From assembly GCA_965207705.1 (NCBI GenBank), contig OZ242292.1, positions 1,364,001-1,428,000 of the forward strand: a stretch of 64,000 nucleotides of DNA, written 5' to 3'. This stretch comes from JAAOII01 sp965207705 (GTDB lineage Bacteria; Pseudomonadota; Gammaproteobacteria; CBDBNL01; JAAOII01). Positions 27,231 through 37,000 of the stretch are shown in pieces. Position 1 is the first letter of the stretch. Every line of letters begins with the position of its first letter. The notes under the pieces are model-generated. The model saw nothing but the letters and a program-made list of their open reading frames with translations, did not search any database and had not been told where the DNA came from. Position numbers and translations under genes: made by a program.

Positions 27231-27887
27231 CTATAAAGCACTAACTTTGTGATTCTGTTTATCAGTGTGTTGCAAGAAGTTGTTTTCCTGTAAATAGTTT
27301 AGCAGTTGTTGAACTGATTCTGCGGGAGTTGCCTGTTCTGTGTCAACTATAAGTTCAGGATTTAACGGCTCCTCATATATAGATGTGATTCCAGTAAATT
27401 TGGCAATCTTACCACTGCGCGCTTTTGCATAAAATTTTTTGGGGTCGCGTTTCTCACATTCTTCAATCGTTGCCTTAACATATACTTCTACAAACTCTCC
27501 ATGCGGCATAATTTCGCGTACAGTTTGCCTGTCAGCGCGAAAAGGTGAGATTAGCGCCACCAATACCAGTAGCCCAGCATCAGCCAGGAGTTTTGCCACC
27601 TCTCCTACTCGCCGTACATTTTCATGCCTGCTTTCATCAGAGAAGTTCAAGTCCTTATTAAGTCCGCCGCGGATATCATCTCCATCCAGCACATAGGTGT
27701 GAAAATTTTGTTTGGTTAGTATTTCATCCAGTGCCACAGAGATGGTTGTTTTCCCAGCTCCGCTAATCCCAGTAAGCCAAATAATTCCAGGCCGTTGGTT
27801 TTTTTGTTCTCCTCTTTGCTTTTTGGTAACTTTCGTTTTGGTAGTAACCAAATTATGCGCGTCGTTATGTTCAGATTTTTTGTCCAT
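27231..27887 (-). CDS. cysC: Adenylyl-sulfate kinase CysC
   Basis: Phosphorylates APS to PAPS with ATP. P-loop GISGAGKTTISVAL about residue 42, YVLDGDDIRGGLNKDLNFS, then ISPFRADRQTVRE and the FVEVYVKATIEECEKRDPK block are diagnostic. At 218 residues it has a short charged N-terminal extension (about 30 residues). The sulfate adenylyltransferase genes are not in this window, so the source of APS is elsewhere. Operon with cysQ. The upstream region is the 37-nt repeat area shared with divergent rseC. Confidence 0.94.
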   Translation of the reverse strand: MDKKSEHNDAHNLVTTKTKVTKKQRGEQKNQRPGIIWLTGISGAGKTTISVALDEILTKQNFHTYVLDGDDIRGGLNKDLNFSDESRHENVRRVGEVAKLLADAGLLVLVALISPFRADRQTVREIMPHGEFVEVYVKATIEECEKRDPKKFYAKARSGKIAKFTGITSIYEEPLNPELIVDTEQATPAESVQQLLNYLQENNFLQHTDKQNHKVSAL

Positions 27888-27935
27888 TATGATAATTATA
27901 TGTTGTTTTACATATAATTATTAGGGAAGTTTAAA

Positions 27936-28023
27936 ACATATAATTATGTATTATTGAATTAATTGGAATAGTACATATAATTATGTATTATTGAATTAAT
28001 TGAAATAGTACATATAATTATGC
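27936..28023. repeat. 37-nt tandem repeat between cysC and rseC
   Basis: ACATATAATTATGTATTATT followed by GAATTAATTGGAATAGT occurs at 27936 and 27973, and a partial copy starts at 28010. The second unit differs by one base. A related ACATATAATTATT lies at 27909. The 158-nt divergent gap holds no other feature. Each unit contains CATATAATTATG, an AT-rich near-palindrome that could serve as a promoter or protein-binding site for both genes. Confidence 0.85.
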
Positions 28024-28045
28024 GAATGAAGAGATTAATTAGTAT

Positions 28046-28489
28046 ATGCAAGAAAATTTAATAACAGCGCAGGTTTTAGTGGTTGAATCAACTGCTAAGA
28101 AGGTATGGGTTAAGGTTAACTCCTGTGATAGCTGTTCTTTGTGCAATGCAGGCGGCGGCTGTCGTAGTAGATTATTTAATATATTCTCACGTTACGACAG
28201 AAGCTTCCCCCTTGATATGAAGAAAGGACACAACTACCACCAAGGAGATAATTTGCTTATATCTTGTCCCGAGAACCTGCCAGCTATTTTAATGTTTACG
28301 GTTTATTTCACACCATTATTAATTTTTGTTATATTAACTGCTTTGGGACATTATGCATTCAGTATGAGTGAGTTTGGTATTATAATGCTTGCTTTGATTG
28401 GTGTTGTTGCCTACTATTGGTGGCTTTATGTTGTGCAGCCAATTGTTTTGTGGCAACGTTTGCTTTCTTTACAAATAACAAAGATATAA
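28046..28489 (+). CDS. rseC: RseC/MucC-like membrane regulator (SoxR-reducing system component)
   Basis: Small inner-membrane protein of the RseC_MucC family, which acts with sigma-E regulation and with the Rsx/SoxR-reducing system in gammaproteobacteria. Seen: N-terminal soluble domain with a Cys cluster CDSCSLCNAGGGC at about residues 27-39, then two strongly hydrophobic helices at about 78-100 and 108-130. 147 residues is typical. It is separated from the usual rpoE-rseA-rseB cluster, and topA follows closely. Function beyond family membership is inferred. Confidence 0.8.
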   Translation: MQENLITAQVLVVESTAKKVWVKVNSCDSCSLCNAGGGCRSRLFNIFSRYDRSFPLDMKKGHNYHQGDNLLISCPENLPAILMFTVYFTPLLIFVILTALGHYAFSMSEFGIIMLALIGVVAYYWWLYVVQPIVLWQRLLSLQITKI

Positions 28490-28506
28490 TTAGTTCTTAT
28501 AAGATT

Positions 28507-31083
28507 ATGGAAAAATCATTAGTAATAGTAGAGTCCCCCGCTAAGGCGAAGACCATCAACAAGTACTTAGGCAGCGACTATGTTGTTCGCTCTTGCATAG
28601 GTCATATTAGAGACCTGCCGAAAGGTGGCAAGGGAAAGAAGACAACATTAGCTCTCCCTGAGGTTCCGCCTAAAGGTGAAAAATATGCTAAGTTGATTCG
28701 CTCTATGGGGGTTAATCCTTATAAAAACTGGGAAGCAAGATACGAAATCCTGCCTGGTAAAGAAAAGGTGATAAAAGAATTGCAGGGATTGGCTAAAACC
28801 TCCAAAGACATATACTTAGCAACTGACTTGGACCGAGAAGGTGAAGCAATTGCTTGGAACCTTGCTTATCTGTTGGGGAAGGATAAGGACTACAGACGAG
28901 TCACTTTTACTGAAATTACTAAAGACGCGATTAAAAAATCATTTGACAAACCAGAAAAAATCAATGAGGATAAGGTCCAAGCTCAGCAGGCGAGACGCTT
29001 TCTTGATAGAGTTGTAGGTTACATGCTTTCTCCACTTTTGTGGAAGAAGGTTGCGCGAGGTTTGTCCGCAGGGAGAGTGCAATCAGTGGCGGTAAAACTC
29101 ATAACCGAAAGAGAGCGTGAAATAAGAAAGTTTATCCCTGAAGAATTCTGGACTATGGAAGTGGAAGTGTCAACTCCACGTAAAGACAACTTCATTATGG
29201 AAGTGCTCAAGTACAATAAAAAAGCGTTTAAGCCGATATCTCAAAAAGAGTCAGATAAGGCATTGGCAGATTTAAAAGCGGCAGAAATTGTAGTGCAAGA
29301 TGTAAAAGAGAGTACGCAGAAGTCCAGTCCACCTCCACCATTCATAACTTCCACCTTGCAACAAGCTGCGAGTACTCGCCTTGGTTTTAGTGTGAAACGC
29401 ACTATGATAGCGGCGCAGAAATTATATGAAGCAGGGTATATCACTTATATGCGTACCGATTCGTTTAATCTTAGCAGTTCTTCTTTGCAACAGTGCCGTG
29501 CTCATATTAGCAAGGAATATGGCGCTAAATATCTGCCAGAGAATACCCGTTATTATCGCAGCTCAGCAAAGAAGGCGCAGGAAGCCCATGAGGCGATTCG
29601 TCCAAGTAATGTTAACTTGCCAGCTGAAGGATTGCCAGGGACTATTGGAGCCAGCGAGAGACGCTTATATCATCTTATATGGGCGCGTTTTCTTGCTTGT
29701 CAGATGACGGATGCGATTTATCGCCGCCTTAAGATTACCGCTCTTGCTGATAAATATGAATTACAAGCAGCTGGCAGGGCTCTAGAGTTTGACGGATTTC
29801 TTAAGGTTGTTCCTCCATCAACTAAAGACAAGATTGACCTTCCAGTTGACTTGAAAGAGAATGAAGTGCTTAAAGCAAAGAGATTTATTCCTGAACAACA
29901 TTTCACCAAACCGCCGCCCCGTTACACAGAAGCATCTTTAGTAAAAGAGATGGAAAAACTTGAGATTGGCAGGCCCTCAACTTATGCTCCAATTATTTCC
30001 ACTATCCAAGACAGAGGTTATGTTAGGTTGACGGATAAAAAATTCTATGCCGAGAAAGTGGCGGAAATAGTAATTGACCGTCTCAGCAATAGCTTTCCTG
30101 ATTTGCTTGGATATGATTTTACCGCTTCTATGGAAGATACTTTGGATAGTATAGCTAACGGCAATAAAGTATGGACTAATGTTTTAGATGATTTTTATGC
30201 TTCTTTTGTTAAAAAGCTTGAGAAGGCAGAAGATGAGAAAAGCGGAATGAGGCCAAATACTCCAGTTGCAACTAAGATTAAGTGTCCTACTTGCTCGCGT
30301 GATATGGTGATACGCACTGCTGCCTCTGGCATCTTTTTAGGATGCTCTGGCTACGATGATAAGAAAGAACCGTGCAAGAAAACGATTAATATTGTATCTA
30401 CTACCCAGGTAGCTGATGTTGAGCATGAGAAGGAAGATGCGGGAGCGGACACTCCACCAGCGCCACGTAAGAAGTGTCCTAAATGTGATTCCTTTATGTC
30501 AAATTATATTGTTGATGCTAAACAGAAACTGCATATTTGTGAGAATAGTCCAGATTGTACTGGGGTAGAAATTGAGAAGGGTGATTTTAGCGCTCAGGTG
30601 CCAGAATCAGAAGAATTGGAATGTGATAAGTGTGGCGGGATAATGGAGATGCAGAGTGGAAGGTTTGGTAAGTACTTTACTTGTTCTAATGAGGAATGCG
30701 ATAACAAAAGGCGCGTGCTCAGCAATGGTCAGGTGGCGCCGCCAAGAATGAGTCCAGTGCAAACCACTATCGCTTGCACTAAGTATCCTCAATCCGCATA
30801 TATGATTCGCGAAGGAGCAATGGGATTATTTCTTGCAGCGCCAGGTTTTCCTAAGCAAAGAGAGACCAGATCTCCTTATGTTAAAGAGCTTGTGCCCTAT
30901 AAGGAACAGCTTGATAAAAAGTTCCATTATTTACTGGGAGGACCGACAGAAGATAAGGATGGCAATCTTCTTCAAATTCGTTATAGCCGTAAGAAAGGAG
31001 AGAATTATCTTATGTCAGTGAACGAAAAAAATAGACCTCTGCAGAAAATATTTTATGAAAATAAACGTTGGGAAGTTGCTTAA
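28507..31083 (+). CDS. topA: DNA topoisomerase I (omega protein)
   Basis: Type IA topoisomerase relaxing negative supercoils. I set the start at ATG 28507 (MEKSLVIVESPAKAKTINKY); an in-frame upstream ATG would read through rseC. TOPRIM domain with IVESPAKAKT and ATDLDREGEAIAW (near residue 110); active-site Tyr in GYITYMRTDSFNLS near residue 314; RPSTYAPIISTIQDRGYV later. The C-terminal third has three C4-type zinc ribbons (CPTCSRDM onward, CPKCDSFM, CDKCGGIMEM) and a final basic region. 858 residues, full length. Converges with mutL. Confidence 0.97.
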   Translation: MEKSLVIVESPAKAKTINKYLGSDYVVRSCIGHIRDLPKGGKGKKTTLALPEVPPKGEKYAKLIRSMGVNPYKNWEARYEILPGKEKVIKELQGLAKTSKDIYLATDLDREGEAIAWNLAYLLGKDKDYRRVTFTEITKDAIKKSFDKPEKINEDKVQAQQARRFLDRVVGYMLSPLLWKKVARGLSAGRVQSVAVKLITEREREIRKFIPEEFWTMEVEVSTPRKDNFIMEVLKYNKKAFKPISQKESDKALADLKAAEIVVQDVKESTQKSSPPPPFITSTLQQAASTRLGFSVKRTMIAAQKLYEAGYITYMRTDSFNLSSSSLQQCRAHISKEYGAKYLPENTRYYRSSAKKAQEAHEAIRPSNVNLPAEGLPGTIGASERRLYHLIWARFLACQMTDAIYRRLKITALADKYELQAAGRALEFDGFLKVVPPSTKDKIDLPVDLKENEVLKAKRFIPEQHFTKPPPRYTEASLVKEMEKLEIGRPSTYAPIISTIQDRGYVRLTDKKFYAEKVAEIVIDRLSNSFPDLLGYDFTASMEDTLDSIANGNKVWTNVLDDFYASFVKKLEKAEDEKSGMRPNTPVATKIKCPTCSRDMVIRTAASGIFLGCSGYDDKKEPCKKTINIVSTTQVADVEHEKEDAGADTPPAPRKKCPKCDSFMSNYIVDAKQKLHICENSPDCTGVEIEKGDFSAQVPESEELECDKCGGIMEMQSGRFGKYFTCSNEECDNKRRVLSNGQVAPPRMSPVQTTIACTKYPQSAYMIREGAMGLFLAAPGFPKQRETRSPYVKELVPYKEQLDKKFHYLLGGPTEDKDGNLLQIRYSRKKGENYLMSVNEKNRPLQKIFYENKRWEVA

Positions 31084-31138
31084 TTATTGCTTAGTTATTT
31101 AGTTACATAGTAACTTATTAACTTATTAACTTCACTTT

Positions 31139-33103
31139 TTACATTCCCCGTAATAGCTTCTTGTCTATATCGGAACGTTCAATTTGAAACCAGGTGGGTC
31201 GTCCGTGGTTGCATAAATGTCCTGATTTAGTTTTCTCTACCTGACGTAATAGAGCATTCATTTCTGCAACACTGAGGTTACGGTTAGCACGCACTGAGCC
31301 ATGACACGCCATAGAAGCAAGTATCTTCTCCGCTAATTCATCATTTGTATTATTTCCGCTAGCGGAGTACTCGCGTAAGTCCTCACATACACTGCGCACC
31401 ATCTCAGCGGTATTCTCTTCATCAAGTACTATGGGCATGGACTCAAGCGCCACCTGGTCGCCGCCCATAACGCGTAATTGTAATCCCCATTTCTGCAGTG
31501 CCTCAGCATTTTCTGCAATAAAATCCACTTCCGCAGGTAAGAGATTAATCATTATTGGTAACAAAAAGGGTTGCTGTTCAAGTTTATTACGGCTCCATTG
31601 TTCTTTCATCTGTTCAAATACCACCCGTTCATGGGCTGCATGAGCGTCTACTACAACTATGCCTTTTGAATTAATCGCAATAATGTATATGCCATGCATC
31701 TGAGCAACCGCATAACCAAGCGGTGGCGTGAAGCCCTCAGCACTGGATGATGCATATTCACCTGCCGCCTTATTCCTCGCCTCATTAAAGGATTTCTTAA
31801 TAGAGGCGACATCATAAGCGGGCGTATCTAATGACTCTCTAATTTGATGAAAATTTTTGTGAGAATTCTTGAAGGAACTTTTGAAGGAATCCTTAAGGGA
31901 ATTATTAAGGGGGGTATTATTGAGGGGGGTATTATTGAGGGGGGTATTATTATGGGTAGGTGCTCGCCCTTCTTTCCTTGCATAAGTATTTAACCCTGGT
32001 TGAATACCATCAGAACCAGCAGGTGATGTATGCAGATGCATTTTTTGCCGTGCCGGTTCTTGCGCCACTGATTTTGAAATACTGCCACGCACTAAACTAT
32101 GTACTTGATTTCCATTGCGGAACCTAACTTCATATTTGCCTGGATGCACATTAACATCCACTTCGGATGGCGGCATATCCAAGTACAGAACATAAGCAGG
32201 CATGCGCGCTCCATGAAGCCGTTCGCCATAGCCACGTTTAACTGCATGGGAGAAGGTTTTATCACGAATAAAACGCCCGTTCACATACAGAAACTGCGAC
32301 CTGGTGTTGGAAGGCGCAAATGCTGGCGCCACTATCCACCCTCGCAATCTATAGCCCGCAGCATTATTATCAAAGAAATTCCAGTTTTGAATTAATTCGC
32401 TGCCAAGCAGTTCTTCAAGACGCAGTGAACTTAATGTTTTTGTGCTACGGTTATTACTTTCATCATTAATAGCAGTTGTTGTTTTGCCGTCGCCGCTTTG
32501 CGCAGATAGCTTATGAGTGATCTTGCCGTTGCGCGATAATGTAAATCCTACGTTGTGATTACCCAAAGCCAAGCGGATAAATGTTTGTTCTATATTCTGA
32601 TACTCGGTTGCGGCAGTCCGCAAAAATTTACGTCTTGCGGGAGTATTATAAAAAAGATCTTTCACTACTACTCGCGTTCCTTTGCTGAGAGCTGCTGGTT
32701 TAATTTCTTCCGTTTTTCCGCCAGATGATTCAACAGACCATGCCTCACTCTCATCTTGATGGTGAGAGCTGATAGTTAATTTGGAGACCGATGCCATGCT
32801 TGCCAATGCTTCACCACGAAACCCCAATGTCATTATTGATTCTAAATCAGCGGCTGTTTTTATTTTACTGGTGCTGTGAGTTGCCAGAGCTAAACTTAGT
32901 TCATCCTTGCGAATTCCGCTGCCGTTATCCATGACTTCTATGAGAGTTGCTCCGCCATTCTCAATCTTAACGTCTATGTTGGTTGCCCCTGCATCCAAAC
33001 TATTCTCAACTAATTCTTTTACAATTGATGCGGGTCTTTCCACCACTTCGCCAGCGGCAATTTGAACTGCAAGTTCTGACGGTAATTTTTGAATATGATT
33101 CAT
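31139..33103 (-). CDS. mutL: DNA mismatch repair protein MutL
   Basis: GHKL-type ATPase coordinating mismatch repair. N-terminal IAAGEVVERPASIVKELVENS, DNGSGIRKDEL and TLGFRGEALASMASV form the ATP site. The C-terminal domain has DAHAAHERVVFE, close to the DQHA(X)2E(X)4E nuclease motif (Gln replaced by Ala), plus CHGSVRANRNLS and CNHGRP, so this is probably the nicking, MutH-independent type. Between them, residues 390-440 contain a Thr/Pro/Leu/Asn repeat (NNTPL three times) and Ser/Lys/Phe-rich stretch, encoded by 15-nt tandem units at about 31905-31955. ATG 33103 is the start; an upstream in-frame ATG would translate the intergenic repeats. Confidence 0.96.
   Translation of the reverse strand: MNHIQKLPSELAVQIAAGEVVERPASIVKELVENSLDAGATNIDVKIENGGATLIEVMDNGSGIRKDELSLALATHSTSKIKTAADLESIMTLGFRGEALASMASVSKLTISSHHQDESEAWSVESSGGKTEEIKPAALSKGTRVVVKDLFYNTPARRKFLRTAATEYQNIEQTFIRLALGNHNVGFTLSRNGKITHKLSAQSGDGKTTTAINDESNNRSTKTLSSLRLEELLGSELIQNWNFFDNNAAGYRLRGWIVAPAFAPSNTRSQFLYVNGRFIRDKTFSHAVKRGYGERLHGARMPAYVLYLDMPPSEVDVNVHPGKYEVRFRNGNQVHSLVRGSISKSVAQEPARQKMHLHTSPAGSDGIQPGLNTYARKEGRAPTHNNTPLNNTPLNNTPLNNSLKDSFKSSFKNSHKNFHQIRESLDTPAYDVASIKKSFNEARNKAAGEYASSSAEGFTPPLGYAVAQMHGIYIIAINSKGIVVVDAHAAHERVVFEQMKEQWSRNKLEQQPFLLPIMINLLPAEVDFIAENAEALQKWGLQLRVMGGDQVALESMPIVLDEENTAEMVRSVCEDLREYSASGNNTNDELAEKILASMACHGSVRANRNLSVAEMNALLRQVEKTKSGHLCNHGRPTWFQIERSDIDKKLLRGM
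31905..31955. repeat. 15-nt tandem repeat inside mutL
   Basis: ATTATTGAGGGGGGT is repeated about three times, encoding Asn-Asn-Thr-Pro-Leu units in the linker between the ATPase and dimerisation domains of MutL. The in-frame unit length and the runs of six G make it prone to slippage. Confidence 0.8.
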
Positions 33104-33138
33104 AAAGTTGAATTTATTATAGCATGTAGGCATGCCTA

Positions 33139-33279
33139 GTTGCCGATAGTTTATCGCAAGTGTTAGGCATCTGGCGGGCGGAGCAAGGGGGGATGAATAA
33201 AAGGGGGGATGAATAAATGCCTCCGCCCCTCCCGTTGCCGATAGTTCATTGCAAGTGTTAGGCATCTTGCGGGCGGAGC
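33139..33279. repeat. Two 46-bp direct repeats in the znuC-mutL gap
   Basis: GTTGCCGATAGTTTATCGCA and the following 26 bases (33139-33184) recur at 33234-33279 with three mismatches. Between them a GGGGGGATGAATAAA unit occurs twice in tandem (about 33187-33216). The region (33104-33315, 212 nt) contains no gene; an open frame through it continuous with mutL looks accidental. GC content is clearly above the surroundings, which suggests a dispersed intergenic repeat family. Confidence 0.8.
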
Positions 33280-33291
33280 GCAGCTCCGCCC
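33271..33291. repeat. GC-rich palindrome at the end of the second direct repeat
   Basis: GGGCGGAGC and GCTCCGCCC form a perfect 9-bp stem with a GCA loop. It is followed by CTACAGG, giving on the other strand TGTAGGGGCGGAGC. It resembles the short palindromic intergenic elements seen in many bacterial genomes and could also act as a weak terminator for znuC (no U-run). Confidence 0.7.
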
Positions 33292-33315
33292 CTACAGGAG
33301 CGCGTTGTGAGGTGG

Positions 33316-34035
33316 TTAGTTGTGCGAGTGGTCGTGGTGGTGGCGATACAATGCCAAGTTATTAGCAATCTTATTGCCAAAGAGATTCTTATACACTGGG
33401 TCATCATTAATCTCTTGAGGAGTGCCGCGACAGCATATATGATTTTGCAGACATAGAACCTTGTCAGTGGAACTCATCACAAAAGTTAGGTCATGTGAAA
33501 TTAAAACTACCGCGCAATCCTCTTTTTTTGCATACTCATCAATCATCCCATATAATCTGCTGCTGCCGTCTATATCCAATGCCTGTGTTGGTTCATCTAA
33601 AATAAGAAGTTGCGGATTACCGAGCATGGCGCGCGCCATCAACACCCTTTGCTTCTCGCCACCTGAGAGATGAGCAAATTGACTATCCATTATTGATTCC
33701 ATCTGTAAATCTTCAACAAATTTTGTTATAGATTGTTTATTGTAGTAAGGACTCAGTTGTAAAAATCTGCTAACTTTAAGCGGCATAAGTTGATTCAGGT
33801 AAAAATGTTGAGGAACATAACCAATTCTTAGGTCAGGTTGCTTTATAATCTTTCCTTGATGAGGTTTTATTATTCCTGCCAACACTCGCGCCAAGGTAGT
33901 TTTACCTCCACCGTTAGGTCCTATGACGCTAATTATCTCGCCATGCTTGATGTCAAAGGATACGTTATCCAGCAAGGTTATGCCGGCGTGTATAACGCTT
34001 ATGTTTTGCGCCTTAAAGAATATGTCGCTGCTCAT
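33316..34035 (-). CDS. znuC: Zinc ABC transporter ATP-binding protein ZnuC
   Basis: ATPase subunit of a high-affinity zinc (or manganese) importer at the inner membrane. Walker A GPNGGGKTT near residue 38, signature LSGGEKQRVLMARAML and Walker B LLILDEPTQALD, with a conserved switch His in LISHDL. The C-terminus is HRHHHDHSHN, a His-rich tail common in ZnuC proteins and favouring zinc. The membrane (znuB) and binding-protein (znuA) genes and zur are not nearby, so they should be elsewhere. Divergent from dnaE with only 31 nt between starts. Confidence 0.88.
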   Translation of the reverse strand: MSSDIFFKAQNISVIHAGITLLDNVSFDIKHGEIISVIGPNGGGKTTLARVLAGIIKPHQGKIIKQPDLRIGYVPQHFYLNQLMPLKVSRFLQLSPYYNKQSITKFVEDLQMESIMDSQFAHLSGGEKQRVLMARAMLGNPQLLILDEPTQALDIDGSSRLYGMIDEYAKKEDCAVVLISHDLTFVMSSTDKVLCLQNHICCRGTPQEINDDPVYKNLFGNKIANNLALYRHHHDHSHN

Positions 34036-34066
34036 TACTTTCTTATCATAACACTTTTTTACAAGT

Positions 34067-37000
34067 ATGAATGATTTTGTTCATCTGAGAGTCCATAGCA
34101 CCTATTCCATTAAGGATGGACTGGCTTTTCCCAAGCAGATAGTGGAGTGGGCGAATAAAATGAAAAGCCCTGCGGTGGCTTTGACTGATGAGGCGAACCT
34201 TTTTGGCGCTATTAAATTTTCTCAGGCAGCGCGTGAGGAAGGAATAAAGCCAATTCTTGGGATGGATTTTCTAATATGCAACCACCTTGAAGACCCTTTA
34301 ACTTATCGCGTATGTGTTCTTGCGGCGAATGATATTGGCTATAAAAACCTTAGTTATCTTTCAAGCTGGACTCAAACAGTTGCGGCGGAATCTAACAAAA
34401 GAGGCATTATTACCCGCGACTTTTTTGCTGCTCATTGTGAAGGTCTTATTGTTCTTAGCGGAGGAGCTAAGGGAGATGTGGGGCATCCGATTATAAATGG
34501 CAATGAGGATGTGGCGCGCAACAATTTGCAGTGGTGGCTGGAACTTTGCGGAGATAATTACTACCTGGAGTTACAAAGATTAGGCCTTCCTTATGAAGAG
34601 TCATTAATTATGTCAACCTTGAAATTGGCAAAAGAGTATAATTGCGCCCCTTTAGCCACTAATGATGTGCGTTTTATGCGCGCCGAAGATTATGAATCGC
34701 ATCACGCCAGAGTTAATATAAACCGCAACGAAATTCTTGGTAGAGAGCGGGATCCTCACCCCTACGTGAATAGCCAGTTTATGAAAGAACCCCAAGATAT
34801 GGTGAAACTCTTTGCAGATATTCCACAAGCAATTGAGAACACTGTATGGGTAGCCGAAAGATGCAACTTCCTTATTAGACAAGAACACAACCTCCCTCAT
34901 TATCCTTTTAAGGGAGAAGAAAATGGTCGTGATATGCTTAAACGTTTATCTTATGAAGGTATGGCGAAAATGAGCGGCGCTGATTGGCAGAAAAACAAAG
35001 ACGGAGAATACCTTAAACGATTAACCAAGGAACTCACAGTTATAGATGAAATGAATTATAACGATTACTTCCTCATAGTAAGTGATTTTGTCAATTGGGC
35101 GCGCGGTCATAATATTCCTGTAGGACCTGGACGTGGTTCTGGCGGCGGCTCTTTGGTTGCTTATGCTACTGGAGTTACTGGATTGGATCCACTGGAGCAT
35201 AATTTGTTGTTTGAACGTTTTCTTAATCAAGGCAGGGGTTCAATGCCTGATTTTGATATAGATGTGTGCATGGATAGACGAGATGAGGTTATTAATTATC
35301 TGAAAAACTCTTTTGGCAAAGAGAATGCAGTTCAAATAATATCCTTCGGGACTATGGGGGCAAAGGGGGTAGTGCGGGATGCAACCAGGGTTCTCGGCAA
35401 ACCTTACGGTTTAGGAGACAAAATATCAAATATGATACCTCAAGGGTTTGACCTGGAAACCGCTCTTGCCGCAGACGCTTCAATGAAAGAGTTTATAGAG
35501 GAGAACCAAGAGGCGCAGCAAGTATTTGATTTGGCGCGTAAACTTGAAGGACAAGTTCGCCATACTGGTTTACATGCTGCTGGTTTAGTGATAGCGCCTG
35601 GCGCGGTTAAGGACTATTGCCCTTTATACATGGATGATGAGGGGAAGTCATTATGCCAATACGATAAAGATGATTTAGAAGAGATAGGGCTGGTTAAGTT
35701 TGATATTTTGGGTTTGCGCACTCTAACCGTTATTGAAGAGACGTTAGCGCTAATTAAGCAAACCGATAATAAAGAAATTGATATGACTAATTTGCCTGCA
35801 GATGATAAGGCAACTATGCAGATGATTCGCTCAGGAGCTACATATTCAGTATTTCAGCTTGAATCTTCTGGAATGAGAGATGTGGCAAAAAGAATGGAGC
35901 CAAAAACATTTGAGGATATTGTAGCTTTGATAGCTTTGTTTCGTCCAGGACCTATGGATCTTATTGATGATTTTATTAAGAATAAACAAATAATTGAAGA
36001 GGGAAAAGACATAGAGTACCCAGATGAATCATTAGAAGATATTATGCGTCCAACTTATGGTATTGCAGTGTACCAAGAACAGGTAATGCAGATGGCGCAA
36101 AAACTGGCGGGTTTTAGCTTATCGCAAGCGGATACTCTGCGTCATGCTATGGGTAAGAAAAAAATGGATGTTATGGCAAAACAAAAAGTGGCTTTCATCA
36201 AGGGCGCTGTTGCAAACGGCTATAAGGAAAATAAAGCGGAGTATTTCTTTAAAATTATAGAAAAATTTGCTGGTTACGGATTTAATCGCTCGCACTCAGT
36301 TGGTTATGGTCTTTTGGCATATTGGACCGCATACCTTAAGATTCACTATAAGGTGCACTTCCTTACTGCCAATATGTCTTCTGAATTAAACAATGTTAAA
36401 AAAATTGCCGCTCTTGCAGAGGAGTGCCGCAAACTTAATATTAATCTATTGCCGCCCGACATCAATCGCAGTCCAGCTAAGTTCGGTATAAGAAAGGAAG
36501 ATGACTCTTATGTCATTAATTATGGACTTGGCGCAATTAAGGGGGTGGGAATTAATTCTGCAATTGCGATAGCCGCAGAAAGAGAATCAGGAGAGTATAA
36601 GAGTATGCTTGACCTGTGCAGCCGTCTTGACCCTAAAAACTTAAGTTCTTCTATGCTGGAAAGTTTAGTGCGTGCCGGCGCTTTCTCATTACTGGAACAA
36701 AATCAGTCATTGCTATTTAGTAGCATTGAACAAGGGCTACAGATTAACAGGAAACATTTTCAAGAGAGGACACAAGGGTTAGGTGATATGTTTGGCGAGT
36801 CACTCAAACAAGCTATTTTACCCAAAGGGACTGTCCCTAATGAATGGAGCGCTGCGCGCATATCACGTGAAGAGTATAAGTCCCTTGGTTTTTACTTGTG
36901 CCATAACCCTTTTAATATATATAAGGATGAGTTGCGCCGCTATGTTGCTAATCTAGTAGTAGATCTCAGCGTAAACAAAGAAGCAGTGGTATGCGGGAGA

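Noticed and set aside
27936..28023. CRISPR-like direct repeats
   Set aside because: The 37-nt units are adjacent with no spacers between them and there are no cas genes; a plain tandem repeat.
28417..28506. 30-residue N-terminal extension of topoisomerase I
   Set aside because: It reads the 3' end of rseC in another frame; the family start MEKSLVIVESPAKAKT is at 28507.
31084..31138. Possible terminator between convergent topA and mutL
   Set aside because: Only a 6-bp GTTAC/GTAAC hairpin and AT-rich repeats; no GC stem or clear T-run.
33104..33265. 54-residue N-terminal extension of MutL
   Set aside because: It is translated from the intergenic direct repeats and precedes the canonical MutL start; treated as accidental open frame.
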